Below, one piece after another: positions 33,905 to 42,002 of a stretch of 64,000 nt of DNA. Location: the NCBI GenBank assembly GCA_022820645.1, contig JAJEFD010000002.1, forward strand, positions 186,001-250,000. Reading direction: 5' to 3'. Positions within the stretch are counted from its first letter, which is position 1. Each line of letters opens with the position of its first letter. The stretch is from Dehalococcoidia bacterium. GTDB lineage: Bacteria > Chloroflexota > Dehalococcoidia > Lucifugimonadales > Australimonadaceae. A model generated the notes under the pieces. It saw only the letters and a program-made list of their open reading frames with translations, made no database searches and had not been told where the DNA came from. Made by a program: the position numbers and the translations under genes.

Positions 33905-34959
33905 TGCTGGAGTTCCTCACTGCATTCGCCATACTCGTCGGCATCTACTCCGTGTTCGCCCTCGGGCTCAACGTGCACTGGGGCTACACCGGGCTGTTCA
34001 ACATCGGCGTGGCAGGCTTCTTCGCGCTGGGTGCATACGCAGCGGCGCTGCTGACCATCCGCCCCCCACTGTCGAACCAGGGCGAGGACTATCTCTACTC
34101 GGGTGACCTGGCGAACCGCCTCGACTCCCTGCCGGTCGTCGGAGTGCTGGACCTCTGGTTCGTGGCCGCGCTGGTGGCCGCATCGCTCGTTGCCGCGGCC
34201 GTCGCGCTCGTGGTCGGCACGATAACCATCCGGCTGCGGGGCGACTATCTTGCGATAGCGACGCTGGGGATCGCCGAGAGCGTACGCCTCGTCTTCCTGA
34301 ACGAACGATGGCTGAGCAACGTGAGCCGGGGCATCTACACGATCCCGCGCCCGTTCGGCGACATCGTCGCGCCCCAGGACTACGACCGGGTCTACCTGGT
34401 TGTGGTCCTCGTCGTATTCGTGGTGCTCTTTGCAGGGATACGGGCGCTGGTGCACTCCCCATGGGGCCGAGTGCTGCGCGCGATACGCGAGGATGAGGTT
34501 ACGGCGGAGGCGAGCGGCAAGCACGTGTTCCGCTTCAAGTTGCAGGCGTTCGTGCTTGGCGCGGTGATCATGGGCATAGGCGGGGCCCTCTACGCCTTCA
34601 ACTTCCGGGCGATCTCTCCCATCACGTTCACGCCGCTCCTTGGCACGTTCATCATCTGGGCGATGCTGGTCGCGGGCGGAAGCGGGCGCCTCTACGGCCC
34701 GATCGTTGGCGCGTTCGTCGTGTGGGGCATTTGGAGCGGATCGCAGTTCCTGCCCAACGTCGTCGAGCGGCTCCCTGAGGCTGTCGGCGCACCGGTCCTG
34801 GATGCCCTCGAGTCCGTGGGCCTGCCGAATATCCGCTTCTTCGCGGTTGGAGTGCTCGTCGTGCTCGTGCTGCTCTACGCGCCGGACGGCATCACGCCCG
34901 GGATCGTCCGGCTGCGGGAGCGTCTTGCCGGGAGGATGCGCCGCCGCGCTCGAGCATAG
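33904..34959 (+). CDS. livM: branched-chain amino acid-type ABC transporter permease
   Basis: 351 aa membrane protein, partner of LivH. Diagnostic LGLNVHWGYTGLFNIGVAGF, LRGDYLAIATLGIAESVRL, and cytoplasmic loop SPWGRVLRAIREDEVTAEAS, with QAFVLGAVIMGIGGALYAF near the end. The start is the ATG overlapping the livH stop. A bidirectional hairpin terminator follows at once. Confidence 0.92.
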   Translation: MLEFLTAFAILVGIYSVFALGLNVHWGYTGLFNIGVAGFFALGAYAAALLTIRPPLSNQGEDYLYSGDLANRLDSLPVVGVLDLWFVAALVAASLVAAAVALVVGTITIRLRGDYLAIATLGIAESVRLVFLNERWLSNVSRGIYTIPRPFGDIVAPQDYDRVYLVVVLVVFVVLFAGIRALVHSPWGRVLRAIREDEVTAEASGKHVFRFKLQAFVLGAVIMGIGGALYAFNFRAISPITFTPLLGTFIIWAMLVAGGSGRLYGPIVGAFVVWGIWSGSQFLPNVVERLPEAVGAPVLDALESVGLPNIRFFAVGVLVVLVLLYAPDGITPGIVRLRERLAGRMRRRARA

Positions 34960-34960
34960 G

Positions 34961-34990
34961 AGCAGGCAGCGCCGAACGACGCTGCCTGCT
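34961..34990. terminator. bidirectional terminator hairpin between livM and the binding-protein gene
   Basis: Perfect 11-bp stem AGCAGGCAGCG/CGCTGCCTGCT with an 8-nt loop, followed by TTCCCTCC on the plus strand and TCC on the minus strand. It lies between convergent genes, 2 bp after the livM stop. T runs are weak. Confidence 0.6.
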
Positions 34991-35019
34991 TCCCTCCACG
35001 CTCTATGCCGGGGGAGCGA

Positions 35020-35202
35020 CTATTCGGCGATAACCCGCTCGGTCACGAGCTGTCCACCCGCGATCTTCCAGATCTCCATCGCGCCGCTCACGTCGCCGTT
35101 CTCGTCCAGGTCAACAGGGCCGCTCGCGCCCTGGTAGTCGATCTCCTGCCCGTCGCGGAGCAGTTCCAGTGCCCGCTTGATCTCAGCTTCTCCGGGACCG
35201 AC
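35020..35202 (-). pseudogene. C-terminal remnant of the tandem binding protein, beyond an in-frame TAG
   Basis: Continuing past the TAG at 35203-35205, the same frame stays open for 60 codons to a second TAG. It encodes VGPGEAEIKRALELLRDGQE followed by IDYQGASGPVDLDENGDVSG and AMEIWKIAGGQLVTE, a close copy of the corresponding end of the first half of the protein. The residue at the stop is GAG (Glu) in the first half, so a single base change made the nonsense codon. The remnant is still in frame, which points to a recent mutation, readthrough or a sequencing error. Confidence 0.85.
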
Positions 35203-37461
35203 CTAGACACCCGGTGGGCCCGCCACGGCACGCATCGCGTCCCTGACCGCGACGGGATCATCCGAGCCCGCCGCCTCGATGGCGAGGCCGAATATGACCA
35301 TCGCATCGTAGGACTCCCTGATGAACGGAAGCGTGCTGTCCCCGTAGGCCGCGCCATAGTCACTGGTGAACTGTGCTGTCGCCTCGCTCTCCACTGCGCC
35401 GGGCGCGGTGCCGTACATCCCTTCGAGGCTGTCCGCACCCACTGCGGCTATCAACTCTTCCGACTTGCTCCCGTCCACGAACAGGAACGTGTCCGCCGCT
35501 CCGCTTTCGATCGCCTCGCGGACGTAGACGCCCGCGCTGACCGGGTAGCTGATCGCAACCAGCACGTCGGGGTCGTTGGCGGTCGCCCGCGACAGTTCCG
35601 AGGCGTAGGAGGGCTGGCCCGACTCGTGGGACACTGCGGTCACCTGTCCGCCCAACGCCTCGAAGGAAGCCGTGAACTGGTCTGCCAGTCCCTGCCCGTA
35701 CGGGTTGTTCACGAAGAGCACTCCCGCACTCCGGTAGCCGAGTCCGTGCGCAAGGTTTGCGAGGACCACACCCTGGAACGCGTCGGAGGGTGCGGTGCGG
35801 AAGATGAAGTCGTCGTCTTCCAGCACCGTCAACGCCGGTGAGGTCGCGGACGGGGATATCTCCGGCACCTGGTTGGGGATGGTGACGGCGTTCGCAACGG
35901 CAAGCGTGATCCCGCTGGCCAGCGGGCCGATCAACGCCGAGACGCCGTCCACGTTGACGAGCTTGCGCGCTGCGTCAACGGCGGTGACGTCGCTGGTGGC
36001 GCCGTCCTCCGAAACGATCTCGATCTCGCGGCCGCTCAGCACGCCGCCCGCCGCATTGATGTGCCCGGCAGCAAGCAGAACGGCGTCGTTCATGGGGCCG
36101 CCGAACTCACCCAACTCGCCGGTGAAGTCCATCACCGAACCAACCTTCACCGGTTCCTTGGGAGGAGCAGGCGCAACCGAGACGGTTCCCGGTTCGGTGA
36201 CAACGCTCTCGGAGACGAGAGCGCCGCCGGCGATCTTCCATATCTCCATCGCGCCGCTTACGTCGCCGTTCTCGTCCAGGTCGACAGGGCCGCTCGCGCC
36301 CTGGTAGTTGATCGCCTGCCCGTCCCGCAGCAATTGCAGCGCGCGCGCCAGCTCTGCCGCTCCAGGCCCGACCTCTACTCCGGGAGGACCCGATACAGCG
36401 CGCATCGCGTCCCTGACTGCAACAGGGTCGTCCGAACCCGCAGCCTCGACGGCGAGACCGAATATGGCCATCGCATCGTAGGATTCCCTGATGAACGGAA
36501 GCGAGTTGTCCTCGTACGCGGCGGCATAGTCGCTGGCGAACTGCGCCGTTGCCTCGCTCTCCACTGCGCCGGGCGCGGTGCCGTACATCCCCTCGAGGCT
36601 TGCTGCGCCAACCGCGTCTATCAGGTCCTCGGACTTGCTCCCGTCCACGAACAGGAACGTATCCGCGGCCCCGCTCTCGATCGCCTCACGGATGTACACA
36701 CCCGCGCTGACCGGATAGCTGACCGCAACCAGCACGTCGGGGTCGTTCTCGGTTACGCGCGCCAGCTCGGAAGCGTAGGAAGGCTGCCCCGACTCATGCG
36801 ACACCATCGTCGACTGGCCGCCCAGGGCTTCGTAGGATGCGGAGAACTGCTCCGCGAGCCCCTGCCCGTACGGGTTGTTCACGAACAGAACAGCAGCGTT
36901 CCGGTAGCCCAACCCGTACGCAAGTTCGGCCAGGATCACACCCTGGAAAGCGTCTGAAGGGGCCGTCCGGAAGATAAAGTCGTCGTCTTCCAGCACCGTC
37001 AACGCCGGAGAGGTCGCGGACGGGGAGATCTGCGGGACCTGGTTGTCGATGGTGACGGCGTTCGCCACGGCAAGGGTGATGCCGCTCGCCAGCGGGCCGA
37101 TCAGTGCCGAGACGCCGTCCACGTTGACGAGCTTGCGCGCCGCGTCGACGGAAGTGACGTCGCTCGTTGCTCCGTCTTCGGCAACGACCTCGATCTCGCG
37201 CCCGCCGAGTACCCCGCCCGCCGCATTGATGTGCCCGGCGGCAAGGAGGACAGCGTCGTTCATGGGGCCGCCGAACTCGCCCAACTCGCCGGTGAAGTCC
37301 ATCAGCGAGCCGATCTTGACCGGCTCCTCGGGTTCTGCTGTCGCAGGTGCTGTCGTTGGGGTTGGCGTGGGCTCAGCATCGCCTTCGCATGCAACGAGAA
37401 GCGACATGAGCATCGCGAACAATATCAGTACGGAGCCGACGCGAACTCGGTAGAATTGCAT
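35203..37461 (-). CDS. LivK-type substrate-binding lipoprotein, internal tandem duplication, C-terminus truncated
   Basis: 752 aa. The ATG with GGAGG eight bases upstream gives a lipoprotein signal with lipobox LVAC and a TPTPTPTT linker. Two consecutive type I periplasmic-binding domains follow, each opening VKIGS(V)LMDFTGELGEFGG-like and about 385 residues long, more than 80% identical by eye. Domain 2 stops at GPPGV, where domain 1 continues EVGPGAAELARALQLLRDGQ. It would be about 60 residues short. Single-domain proteins are the norm, so a fused double-site binder is unusual. It faces livGFHM tail to tail and is the probable receptor. It lies 38 bp downstream of dnaN on the same strand. 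Confidence 0.88.
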   Translation of the reverse strand: MQFYRVRVGSVLILFAMLMSLLVACEGDAEPTPTPTTAPATAEPEEPVKIGSLMDFTGELGEFGGPMNDAVLLAAGHINAAGGVLGGREIEVVAEDGATSDVTSVDAARKLVNVDGVSALIGPLASGITLAVANAVTIDNQVPQISPSATSPALTVLEDDDFIFRTAPSDAFQGVILAELAYGLGYRNAAVLFVNNPYGQGLAEQFSASYEALGGQSTMVSHESGQPSYASELARVTENDPDVLVAVSYPVSAGVYIREAIESGAADTFLFVDGSKSEDLIDAVGAASLEGMYGTAPGAVESEATAQFASDYAAAYEDNSLPFIRESYDAMAIFGLAVEAAGSDDPVAVRDAMRAVSGPPGVEVGPGAAELARALQLLRDGQAINYQGASGPVDLDENGDVSGAMEIWKIAGGALVSESVVTEPGTVSVAPAPPKEPVKVGSVMDFTGELGEFGGPMNDAVLLAAGHINAAGGVLSGREIEIVSEDGATSDVTAVDAARKLVNVDGVSALIGPLASGITLAVANAVTIPNQVPEISPSATSPALTVLEDDDFIFRTAPSDAFQGVVLANLAHGLGYRSAGVLFVNNPYGQGLADQFTASFEALGGQVTAVSHESGQPSYASELSRATANDPDVLVAISYPVSAGVYVREAIESGAADTFLFVDGSKSEELIAAVGADSLEGMYGTAPGAVESEATAQFTSDYGAAYGDSTLPFIRESYDAMVIFGLAIEAAGSDDPVAVRDAMRAVAGPPGV

Positions 37462-37499
37462 CACACGTTCCTCCATCGTGCTATGTGGGGTCGCCCGGT

Positions 37500-38636
37500 T
37501 CACCACTGAACGAACATGGGCATGACGACGTGGACATACTCGCCGCCGTCGTCTACGGGGCGGATCACCCCGGGACTCGAAGAGGTAGTCATCTCCAGAG
37601 CCACCTTGTCCTTACCGATCACGCTGAGCACGTCGCTCAGGTAGCGGCTGCTGAATGCGATCTTGCCCTCGGCCCCCTCAACGTCTGCCTCGAGGTTGCC
37701 CGTGTTGTCGCCAACCTCTTCCGCACGCGACGATATCGTGAGGACTCCCGGGGCGCCGCCCTCGGCGCTCATCTGCAGCCTGATGATGCCGGAGCCGTCC
37801 TTCGCAAAGATGGCCGCCGTTCGGGTTGCGCGTTGCAGTTCGTTCAACCCGATGATGGCGCGCGTGCCGTGCTCCTGCGGGATGAGTTGCGCGTAGTTGG
37901 GGAACGTCCCCTGGATCAGCTGGGAGACCACCTCGATGTTCTTGAACCGGAAGAGGACCTGGCTTCGCTGTGTCGTGACCACGATGTCGACCGGGTCGTC
38001 GCCGTCCAGGAGGCGCTCGATGTCAGAGAGCGTGCGGGCCGGAACGATGACCGAGACCTTCTCGCTGGCGGGCTCCAGCAGTTGGGCCTTGCGCACTGCG
38101 AGGCGGAAGCCGTCGGCGGCAGCGAACGTCACGTTCGTCCCATCGAGCTCGATGTTCACGCCAGTGAGGACCGGACGCGAGTCCTCGACCGCCGCGGCGA
38201 GCACCACCTGATGGATCGCGTCGCGCAGCGCCCTGCCCGACATCTTTGTCGAGACGCCCTGGTCTATAGCGGGGATGGGAGGAAACTCCTCGGCAGCCGT
38301 ACCGTTGATGTTGGCCTTTGTGCGGTCGCCCTCGACGGAGATACCGCCTCCCTGAGAAGCGGTCTGTACCTTGATGGTCTGTCGCCCAAGCGAGTTCACG
38401 AAGTCGGTCAGCAGTCTCGCCGGGATCGTTACCGCTCCATCTTCCTGTATGTCGGCGCCTATCCACGTGCTGATGGCAACTTCCAGATTCGTGGCAGAGA
38501 GCTTCAGCCGACCTTCGTCCGTGGCAAGGAGAACGTGTTGCGTGATGGGGAGCGTCGTACGCGTGGCGACCGCAGGCTGCACGATGCTGAGTCCCTGGCT
38601 GAGATTCTCCTGCAGGCAGTGTAACTGCATCTTCAA
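37500..38636 (-). CDS. dnaN: DNA polymerase III beta sliding clamp
   Basis: 378 aa processivity clamp; a dimer encircles DNA. Three clamp domains are recognisable: LQENLSQGLSIVQPAVATR and TNLEVAISTWIGADIQEDG in domain 1; TGVNIELDGTNVTFAAADGF and RLAV in domain 2; and the C-terminal FSSRYLSDVLSVIGKDKVAL with PGVIRP and MPMFVQW in domain 3. No dnaA, recF or gyrB is adjacent, so this copy is not in the classic origin cluster. A strong promoter lies 56 bp upstream. Confidence 0.95.
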   Translation of the reverse strand: MKMQLHCLQENLSQGLSIVQPAVATRTTLPITQHVLLATDEGRLKLSATNLEVAISTWIGADIQEDGAVTIPARLLTDFVNSLGRQTIKVQTASQGGGISVEGDRTKANINGTAAEEFPPIPAIDQGVSTKMSGRALRDAIHQVVLAAAVEDSRPVLTGVNIELDGTNVTFAAADGFRLAVRKAQLLEPASEKVSVIVPARTLSDIERLLDGDDPVDIVVTTQRSQVLFRFKNIEVVSQLIQGTFPNYAQLIPQEHGTRAIIGLNELQRATRTAAIFAKDGSGIIRLQMSAEGGAPGVLTISSRAEEVGDNTGNLEADVEGAEGKIAFSSRYLSDVLSVIGKDKVALEMTTSSSPGVIRPVDDGGEYVHVVMPMFVQW

Positions 38637-38691
38637 ACCTCAATACGTTGTGGTTTTGCGGAAGGAAAACCTCCAGCCGCACTGGCAGCGC

Positions 38692-38721
38692 AGTATAGGG
38701 GACGCGCCGAGAAGGGGTCAA
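38692..38721 (-). promoter_or_regulatory. promoter of dnaN
   Basis: On the minus strand TTGACC (38716-38721), an 18-bp spacer and TATACT (38692-38697). This would drive dnaN and, by lack of an intervening terminator, the binding-protein gene. Confidence 0.65.
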
Positions 38722-38794
38722 CGAACAGACGGCGGAAAACGGACGAAAGCTGAGGGTGGGTGCCCCGGCGCGCTGATTGGGCCGCTCGCGGTTC

Positions 38795-39334
38795 CTACTG
38801 GCTCGACAGGTACGTGACGAGCGCGTCCAACTCTTCGGTCGAGAGCTGGGTTGCGAAGTCCTGCGGCATCAGCCCGTCCTCGTAGCCTTCGACGACCTCG
38901 GCGGACGGGTCCAGGATGGATGCGCGGATGTAGTCCGCGCCCTTTGAACCGATACCCGCAAGCGCGGGACCGTCGCTGCTGCCCTTGGACTGAGGGATAC
39001 TGTCCAACTCGTGACAGGTGGCACAGGCGTACGTGATGAAGAGCACACGGGCATCGTTTGCGCCTCCGCCTGACTGAGCGGGCGTGGGTGTCGGAGTCGG
39101 CAGGACCTCCACGTCGTCGGGCGGCTCGCAATCGGCTCCTGCTGCGCCAACGATCTGCCCTTCCTGGGCAAGGTAACACTCGGGTGTAGCAACTACGCCG
39201 GTCCCCCCGCATGCCGCAATAACGGCGAGTAGGCCCAGGGCTGTGAAGGTGAACAGTATGGGAAGTATTGGTCGGCGGAGTCGCACGCGGCCTCTGGATG
39301 TCGGAGGATGAAGGGCAGTTGTGATTTCTATCAC
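38795..39334 (-). CDS. membrane-anchored (lipoprotein) cytochrome c
   Basis: 179 aa. A hydrophobic segment near residues 24-41 ends in lipobox IAAC; then a VLPTPTPTPAQSGGG linker and one class I cytochrome c domain with heme motif CATCH in FITYACATCHELDSIPQ, GPALAGIGSKGADYIRASIL, and axial Met in DGLMPQDFATQLSTEELDAL followed by VTYLSSQ. It is a likely electron carrier on the outer face of the membrane. The N-terminal 23 residues before the hydrophobic segment may be over-called; a later start is possible. No oxidase subunits are next to it; the CcdA-like gene at 44.7 kb could serve its maturation. Confidence 0.9.
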   Translation of the reverse strand: MIEITTALHPPTSRGRVRLRRPILPILFTFTALGLLAVIAACGGTGVVATPECYLAQEGQIVGAAGADCEPPDDVEVLPTPTPTPAQSGGGANDARVLFITYACATCHELDSIPQSKGSSDGPALAGIGSKGADYIRASILDPSAEVVEGYEDGLMPQDFATQLSTEELDALVTYLSSQ

Positions 39335-39411
39335 GTTGTATCACCCGTCGATTCGCTGTGTCAAGGAAGGATGCCGGGAGCAAGCCTCGGTTCACCGCAG
39401 TGCGTGACACA

Positions 39412-39461
39412 AAGAGAGGCGGGTCGGCGTTATCTCCCCAGATCGCCGGTCCGCCCCTCTT
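39412..39461 (-). terminator. hairpin downstream of the small HTH gene
   Basis: Arms of 18 nt (39412-39429 and 39444-39461) pair at 15 of 18 positions, with G-U filling most of the rest; the minus-strand transcript ends CTCTCTTTGTG after the stem. It lies just past the stop of the HTH gene. Confidence 0.55.
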
Positions 39462-39480
39462 GGACGTCAGGAGACGCTGC

Positions 39481-39705
39481 TCAGCTTGCCCGCTTGACCT
39501 CTAGGGTCTCCCCCGGAGCAAGTGCAACGCGCCGGACGTTGATGCCGAGCTTGAGGAGCCAGTAGCCAAGCGTGGCCTTGGACACCTCCAGCTCAGCCGC
39601 CGTGGCCGAGAGGCCGTTCTCATTGATCTTCTCAGGCAACAGACGTTCGAGCGGTTGATGGAACCGCTCCTCCACCTGCCGCATGAGCCGGGTCTTGCGC
39701 GCCAT
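39481..39705 (-). CDS. small helix-turn-helix protein
   Basis: 74 aa, start chosen at the ATG preceded by GGGGAGGG; an upstream in-frame ATG would add 19 unconserved residues. Basic N-terminus ARKTRLMRQVEERFHQPLER, then a helix-turn-helix LSATAAELEVSKATLGYWLL and KLGINVRRVAL. It probably binds DNA as a regulator of unknown target. The upstream 200 bp are AT-rich compared with the rest of the window. Confidence 0.75.
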   Translation of the reverse strand: MARKTRLMRQVEERFHQPLERLLPEKINENGLSATAAELEVSKATLGYWLLKLGINVRRVALAPGETLEVKRAS

Positions 39706-39925
39706 TGCTTTACCCTCCCCTTTACGGAATGTTAAGACAGATTCTACACCTTCGGATGACACTCATGCCAATGTTAGGCATACGACTTTTCCGGACTTTA
39801 TGTTATCCAAAGACTTAGACAAAGTATAAGAATCGTCCAGAACACACTCCTGCCCGCTCACGGTTCAGGTAGAATGCGGCCTCGCCAGCCCGTGCTGACG
39901 CCCGACAACTCTGAGGTTCTCCCCT
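39706..39925. promoter_or_regulatory. AT-rich divergent intergenic region
   Basis: About 220 bp between the minus-strand HTH gene and a plus-strand membrane protein. It contains TTATCCAAA, one mismatch from a DnaA box, but only a single such site. It probably carries both promoters; a GTAGAAT -10-like element lies at about 39870. Confidence 0.4.
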
Positions 39926-40393
39926 TTGCCCGACGCACTGATCGTCCTGCTCACCGCGATGACGCCCATCGGCGAGTTGCGCGCCTCGATACCTCTGGCT
40001 ATCACCTCCATGGACATGCCCTGGCCGCAAGCGCTTGGCCTGTCGATCGTCGGGAACATCATCCCGGTGCCGTTCATCCTTTACGCGCTGCGTACCGTCG
40101 GCGCACGAGTGGAAGCTCAGCGGAACATCGTCGGCAGACTCCTGCGCTGGCGCACCTCCCGTATCCAGCAGTCCTGGGGTCCCCGGGTGCGGCGCTACGG
40201 CTTCTTCGGTATCGTTCTGGCTGTTGCCATTCCTCTGCCGCTCACCGGCGCATGGACCGGCGCGCTCATCGTCTGGACCCTGCACGAGCCGGTGCGGCGC
40301 GGGCTGCCTGCCATCGCCGCCGGGGTCGTGGTAGCAGGCATGATCGTGACGACCTTGACCCTCGCCGGCATCGAGATCATCCGCCTGACTTAG
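39926..40393 (+). CDS. small multidrug-export-like membrane protein (COG2426)
   Basis: 155 aa integral membrane protein, TTG start with weak ribosome binding site. Family hallmarks: ALIVLLTAMTPIGELRASIP followed by LAI at the N-terminus, GLSIVGNIIPVPFILYALR, and RYGFFGIVLAVAIPLPLTGA followed by WTGAL. About four hydrophobic segments. The COG2426 family is annotated small multidrug export protein on thin evidence; substrate unknown. Confidence 0.82.
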   Translation: MPDALIVLLTAMTPIGELRASIPLAITSMDMPWPQALGLSIVGNIIPVPFILYALRTVGARVEAQRNIVGRLLRWRTSRIQQSWGPRVRRYGFFGIVLAVAIPLPLTGAWTGALIVWTLHEPVRRGLPAIAAGVVVAGMIVTTLTLAGIEIIRLT

Positions 40394-40531
40394 GCGCCCT
40401 GACGCAGGCGTACTGCCACCGGCCCCTTGACAGACGCACTCGTACCACTGCCCTACCCTGCCGCTCGAGGCGACACTGCCCGCAGCCGTTATACAATCGA
40501 CTGACGGCGGCAGGCCGCACGGAAGAGAACG

Positions 40532-41041
40532 TTGAATCCCTGGGCCAGGACGAAGAGGAATCACGGCTTGGAGCACGCGACCATCGCGCTCCTGCTCTTG
40601 CCGTCAGTCAGCGGCAGACCTGTGGCGGGCTATTCGATACCGGCCGGATTCCTCGTGCTCGGCGACATCCCCACGCAGCAGGTCGAGGAGGCGGCCAAGG
40701 AGGCGCTTCGGCGGATGCAGGCAGGAGAAGGCAACCTCGCCGTATCCCCGTTCTGCGGGACCAACATCGTAGTGGGCGCAGCCCTCGCCACGATGGCGTC
40801 GCTGGGAGGCTATCGCATGGCGGGAGGCGGCAGCCGGGGACTGAGCCGCGCCTTCTCCAACACCATGTTCGCGATCGTGGCGTCGCGTCCTCTCGGCCGG
40901 CTCGTCCAGGAGCGCTGTACGACGTCTGCCGACGTCGGTTCGATGTCGATCCGCAGCGTCACGCGTCACCGCCTCGGGCCCGTTACGATGCACTGGGTCG
41001 CGACGCGGTTCGAGGCAACTGAAGCAGCCTCTGCCCTCTAG
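40532..41041 (+). CDS. DUF6391-like protein
   Basis: 169 aa, TTG start; a TATACAAT -10-like element lies near 40490. It opens NPWARTKRNHGLEHATIALL and contains GYSIPAGFLVLGDIPTQQVE, EGNLAVSPFCGTNIVVGAAL and a hydrophobic centre, a pattern I associate with DUF6391, widespread in Chloroflexota and cyanobacteria. The HGLEHAT and CGTN segments might bind metal. Function unknown. Its stop overlaps the enoyl-CoA hydratase stop on the other strand by sharing CTAG. Confidence 0.7.
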   Translation: MNPWARTKRNHGLEHATIALLLLPSVSGRPVAGYSIPAGFLVLGDIPTQQVEEAAKEALRRMQAGEGNLAVSPFCGTNIVVGAALATMASLGGYRMAGGGSRGLSRAFSNTMFAIVASRPLGRLVQERCTTSADVGSMSIRSVTRHRLGPVTMHWVATRFEATEAASAL

Positions 41042-41820
41042 CGTCCGACGAATGCCGGGGGGCGCTTCTCGACGAACGCAGTGTGCCCTTCCCGCCTGTC
41101 CTCGGTCAGCGCCAGCATCGCCGAGCAGCGCTGCTCATACTGGATGCCGGTGTCCAGGTCCACGTCCATCGCCACGTTGACAGCGTTCTTGATGCTCGCG
41201 AGCGAGAGCGGCGGCAGTTCGAACAACCGCGCTGCCCAGGCTCGCGCCTCGGCCATCAGCCCGCCGGGCGACGACAGAGCATTCACGAGCCCCCACTCGA
41301 GCGCGGTCTGCGCATCGATGAACCTGCCGAAGAGCATCATCTCCTTGGCGCGCGCGGGGCCGATGAGACGAGGCAGTCGTTGCGTGCCGCCGGCCCCCGG
41401 CAGGATGCCGAGCGTCAACTCCGGGAGCGCCATTCGCGCTTCGGAGCTCGCGATCCGCAGATCGCACGCCATCGCCAGCTCGAGGCCGCCGCCTGCCGCG
41501 ACACCGTTGACTGCGGCGATGCTCACCTGGTTGAGGCGCTCCAGCCGCCGGAACGTTGGAGAGATGACGGCCGAGGTGCGCGCCAGGGAGAGGTCGTCCA
41601 GGTTCTCGGTGCGCTCTTTGATGTCGGCGCCGGCACAGAACGCGCGCCCTGAGCCGGTCACGATGAGCACGCGGACCTCGTCGTCAGTCTCCAGGCGTGT
41701 CACCAGGTCCTGCAACTCCTGGGTAACCTCGCGGCTGATGGCGTTCAGACGTTCCTGGCGGTTGAGCGTCAACACGCCGAGTGGCCCTTCGGTCTCGAAC
41801 TTGATCGTCTGGTACGTCAT
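41038..41820 (-). CDS. enoyl-CoA hydratase/isomerase family protein
   Basis: 260 aa crotonase-fold protein hydrating 2-enoyl-CoA or a related reaction. Oxyanion loop SGRAFCAGADIKE, then AAVNGVAAGGGLELAMACDL and MALPELTLGILPGAGGTQRL, carrying the two catalytic Glu positions (ELTLGILPGAGG), and LPPLSLASIKNAVN. The start is the ATG beginning MTYQTIKFETEGP; GGAGG is 15 bases upstream. It stands alone on the minus strand. A true hydratase is likely because both Glu are present. Confidence 0.92.
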   Translation of the reverse strand: MTYQTIKFETEGPLGVLTLNRQERLNAISREVTQELQDLVTRLETDDEVRVLIVTGSGRAFCAGADIKERTENLDDLSLARTSAVISPTFRRLERLNQVSIAAVNGVAAGGGLELAMACDLRIASSEARMALPELTLGILPGAGGTQRLPRLIGPARAKEMMLFGRFIDAQTALEWGLVNALSSPGGLMAEARAWAARLFELPPLSLASIKNAVNVAMDVDLDTGIQYEQRCSAMLALTEDRREGHTAFVEKRPPAFVGR

Positions 41821-41916
41821 GGGATCGCATCGCCTCCGCATGGTGTTTCAAGCGCAACCGGGGCGCACGGAGGGTTGATTGACCCCCATGCGCCCCGGCA
41901 CTATAGTCGAAGAGAG

Positions 41917-41993
41917 GCCCCAGTAGCTCAGTAGGATAGAGCGGCTGCCTTCTAAGCAGCGGGTCACGGGTTCGAATCCTGTCTGGGGCGCCA
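41917..41993 (+). tRNA. tRNA-Arg(TCT)
   Basis: The acceptor stem GCCCCAG/CTGGGGC, D-arm AGCTCAGTAGGATAGAGC, anticodon stem CTGC/GCAG with loop CTTCTAA (anticodon TCT), and T-arm CACGGGTTCGAATCCTGT are all present; discriminator G, and CCA is encoded at 41991-41993. Confidence 0.97.
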
Positions 41994-42002
41994 GTCCCCG
42001 CC

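Noticed and set aside
35203..35205. TAG read as pyrrolysine
   Set aside because: No pyl genes are visible, the aligned residue in the duplicated domain is Glu, and other genes in the window end with TAG normally.
39790..39810. DnaA box and possible replication origin
   Set aside because: Only one near-match (TTATCCAAA) and no cluster or dnaA gene; not enough for an origin.
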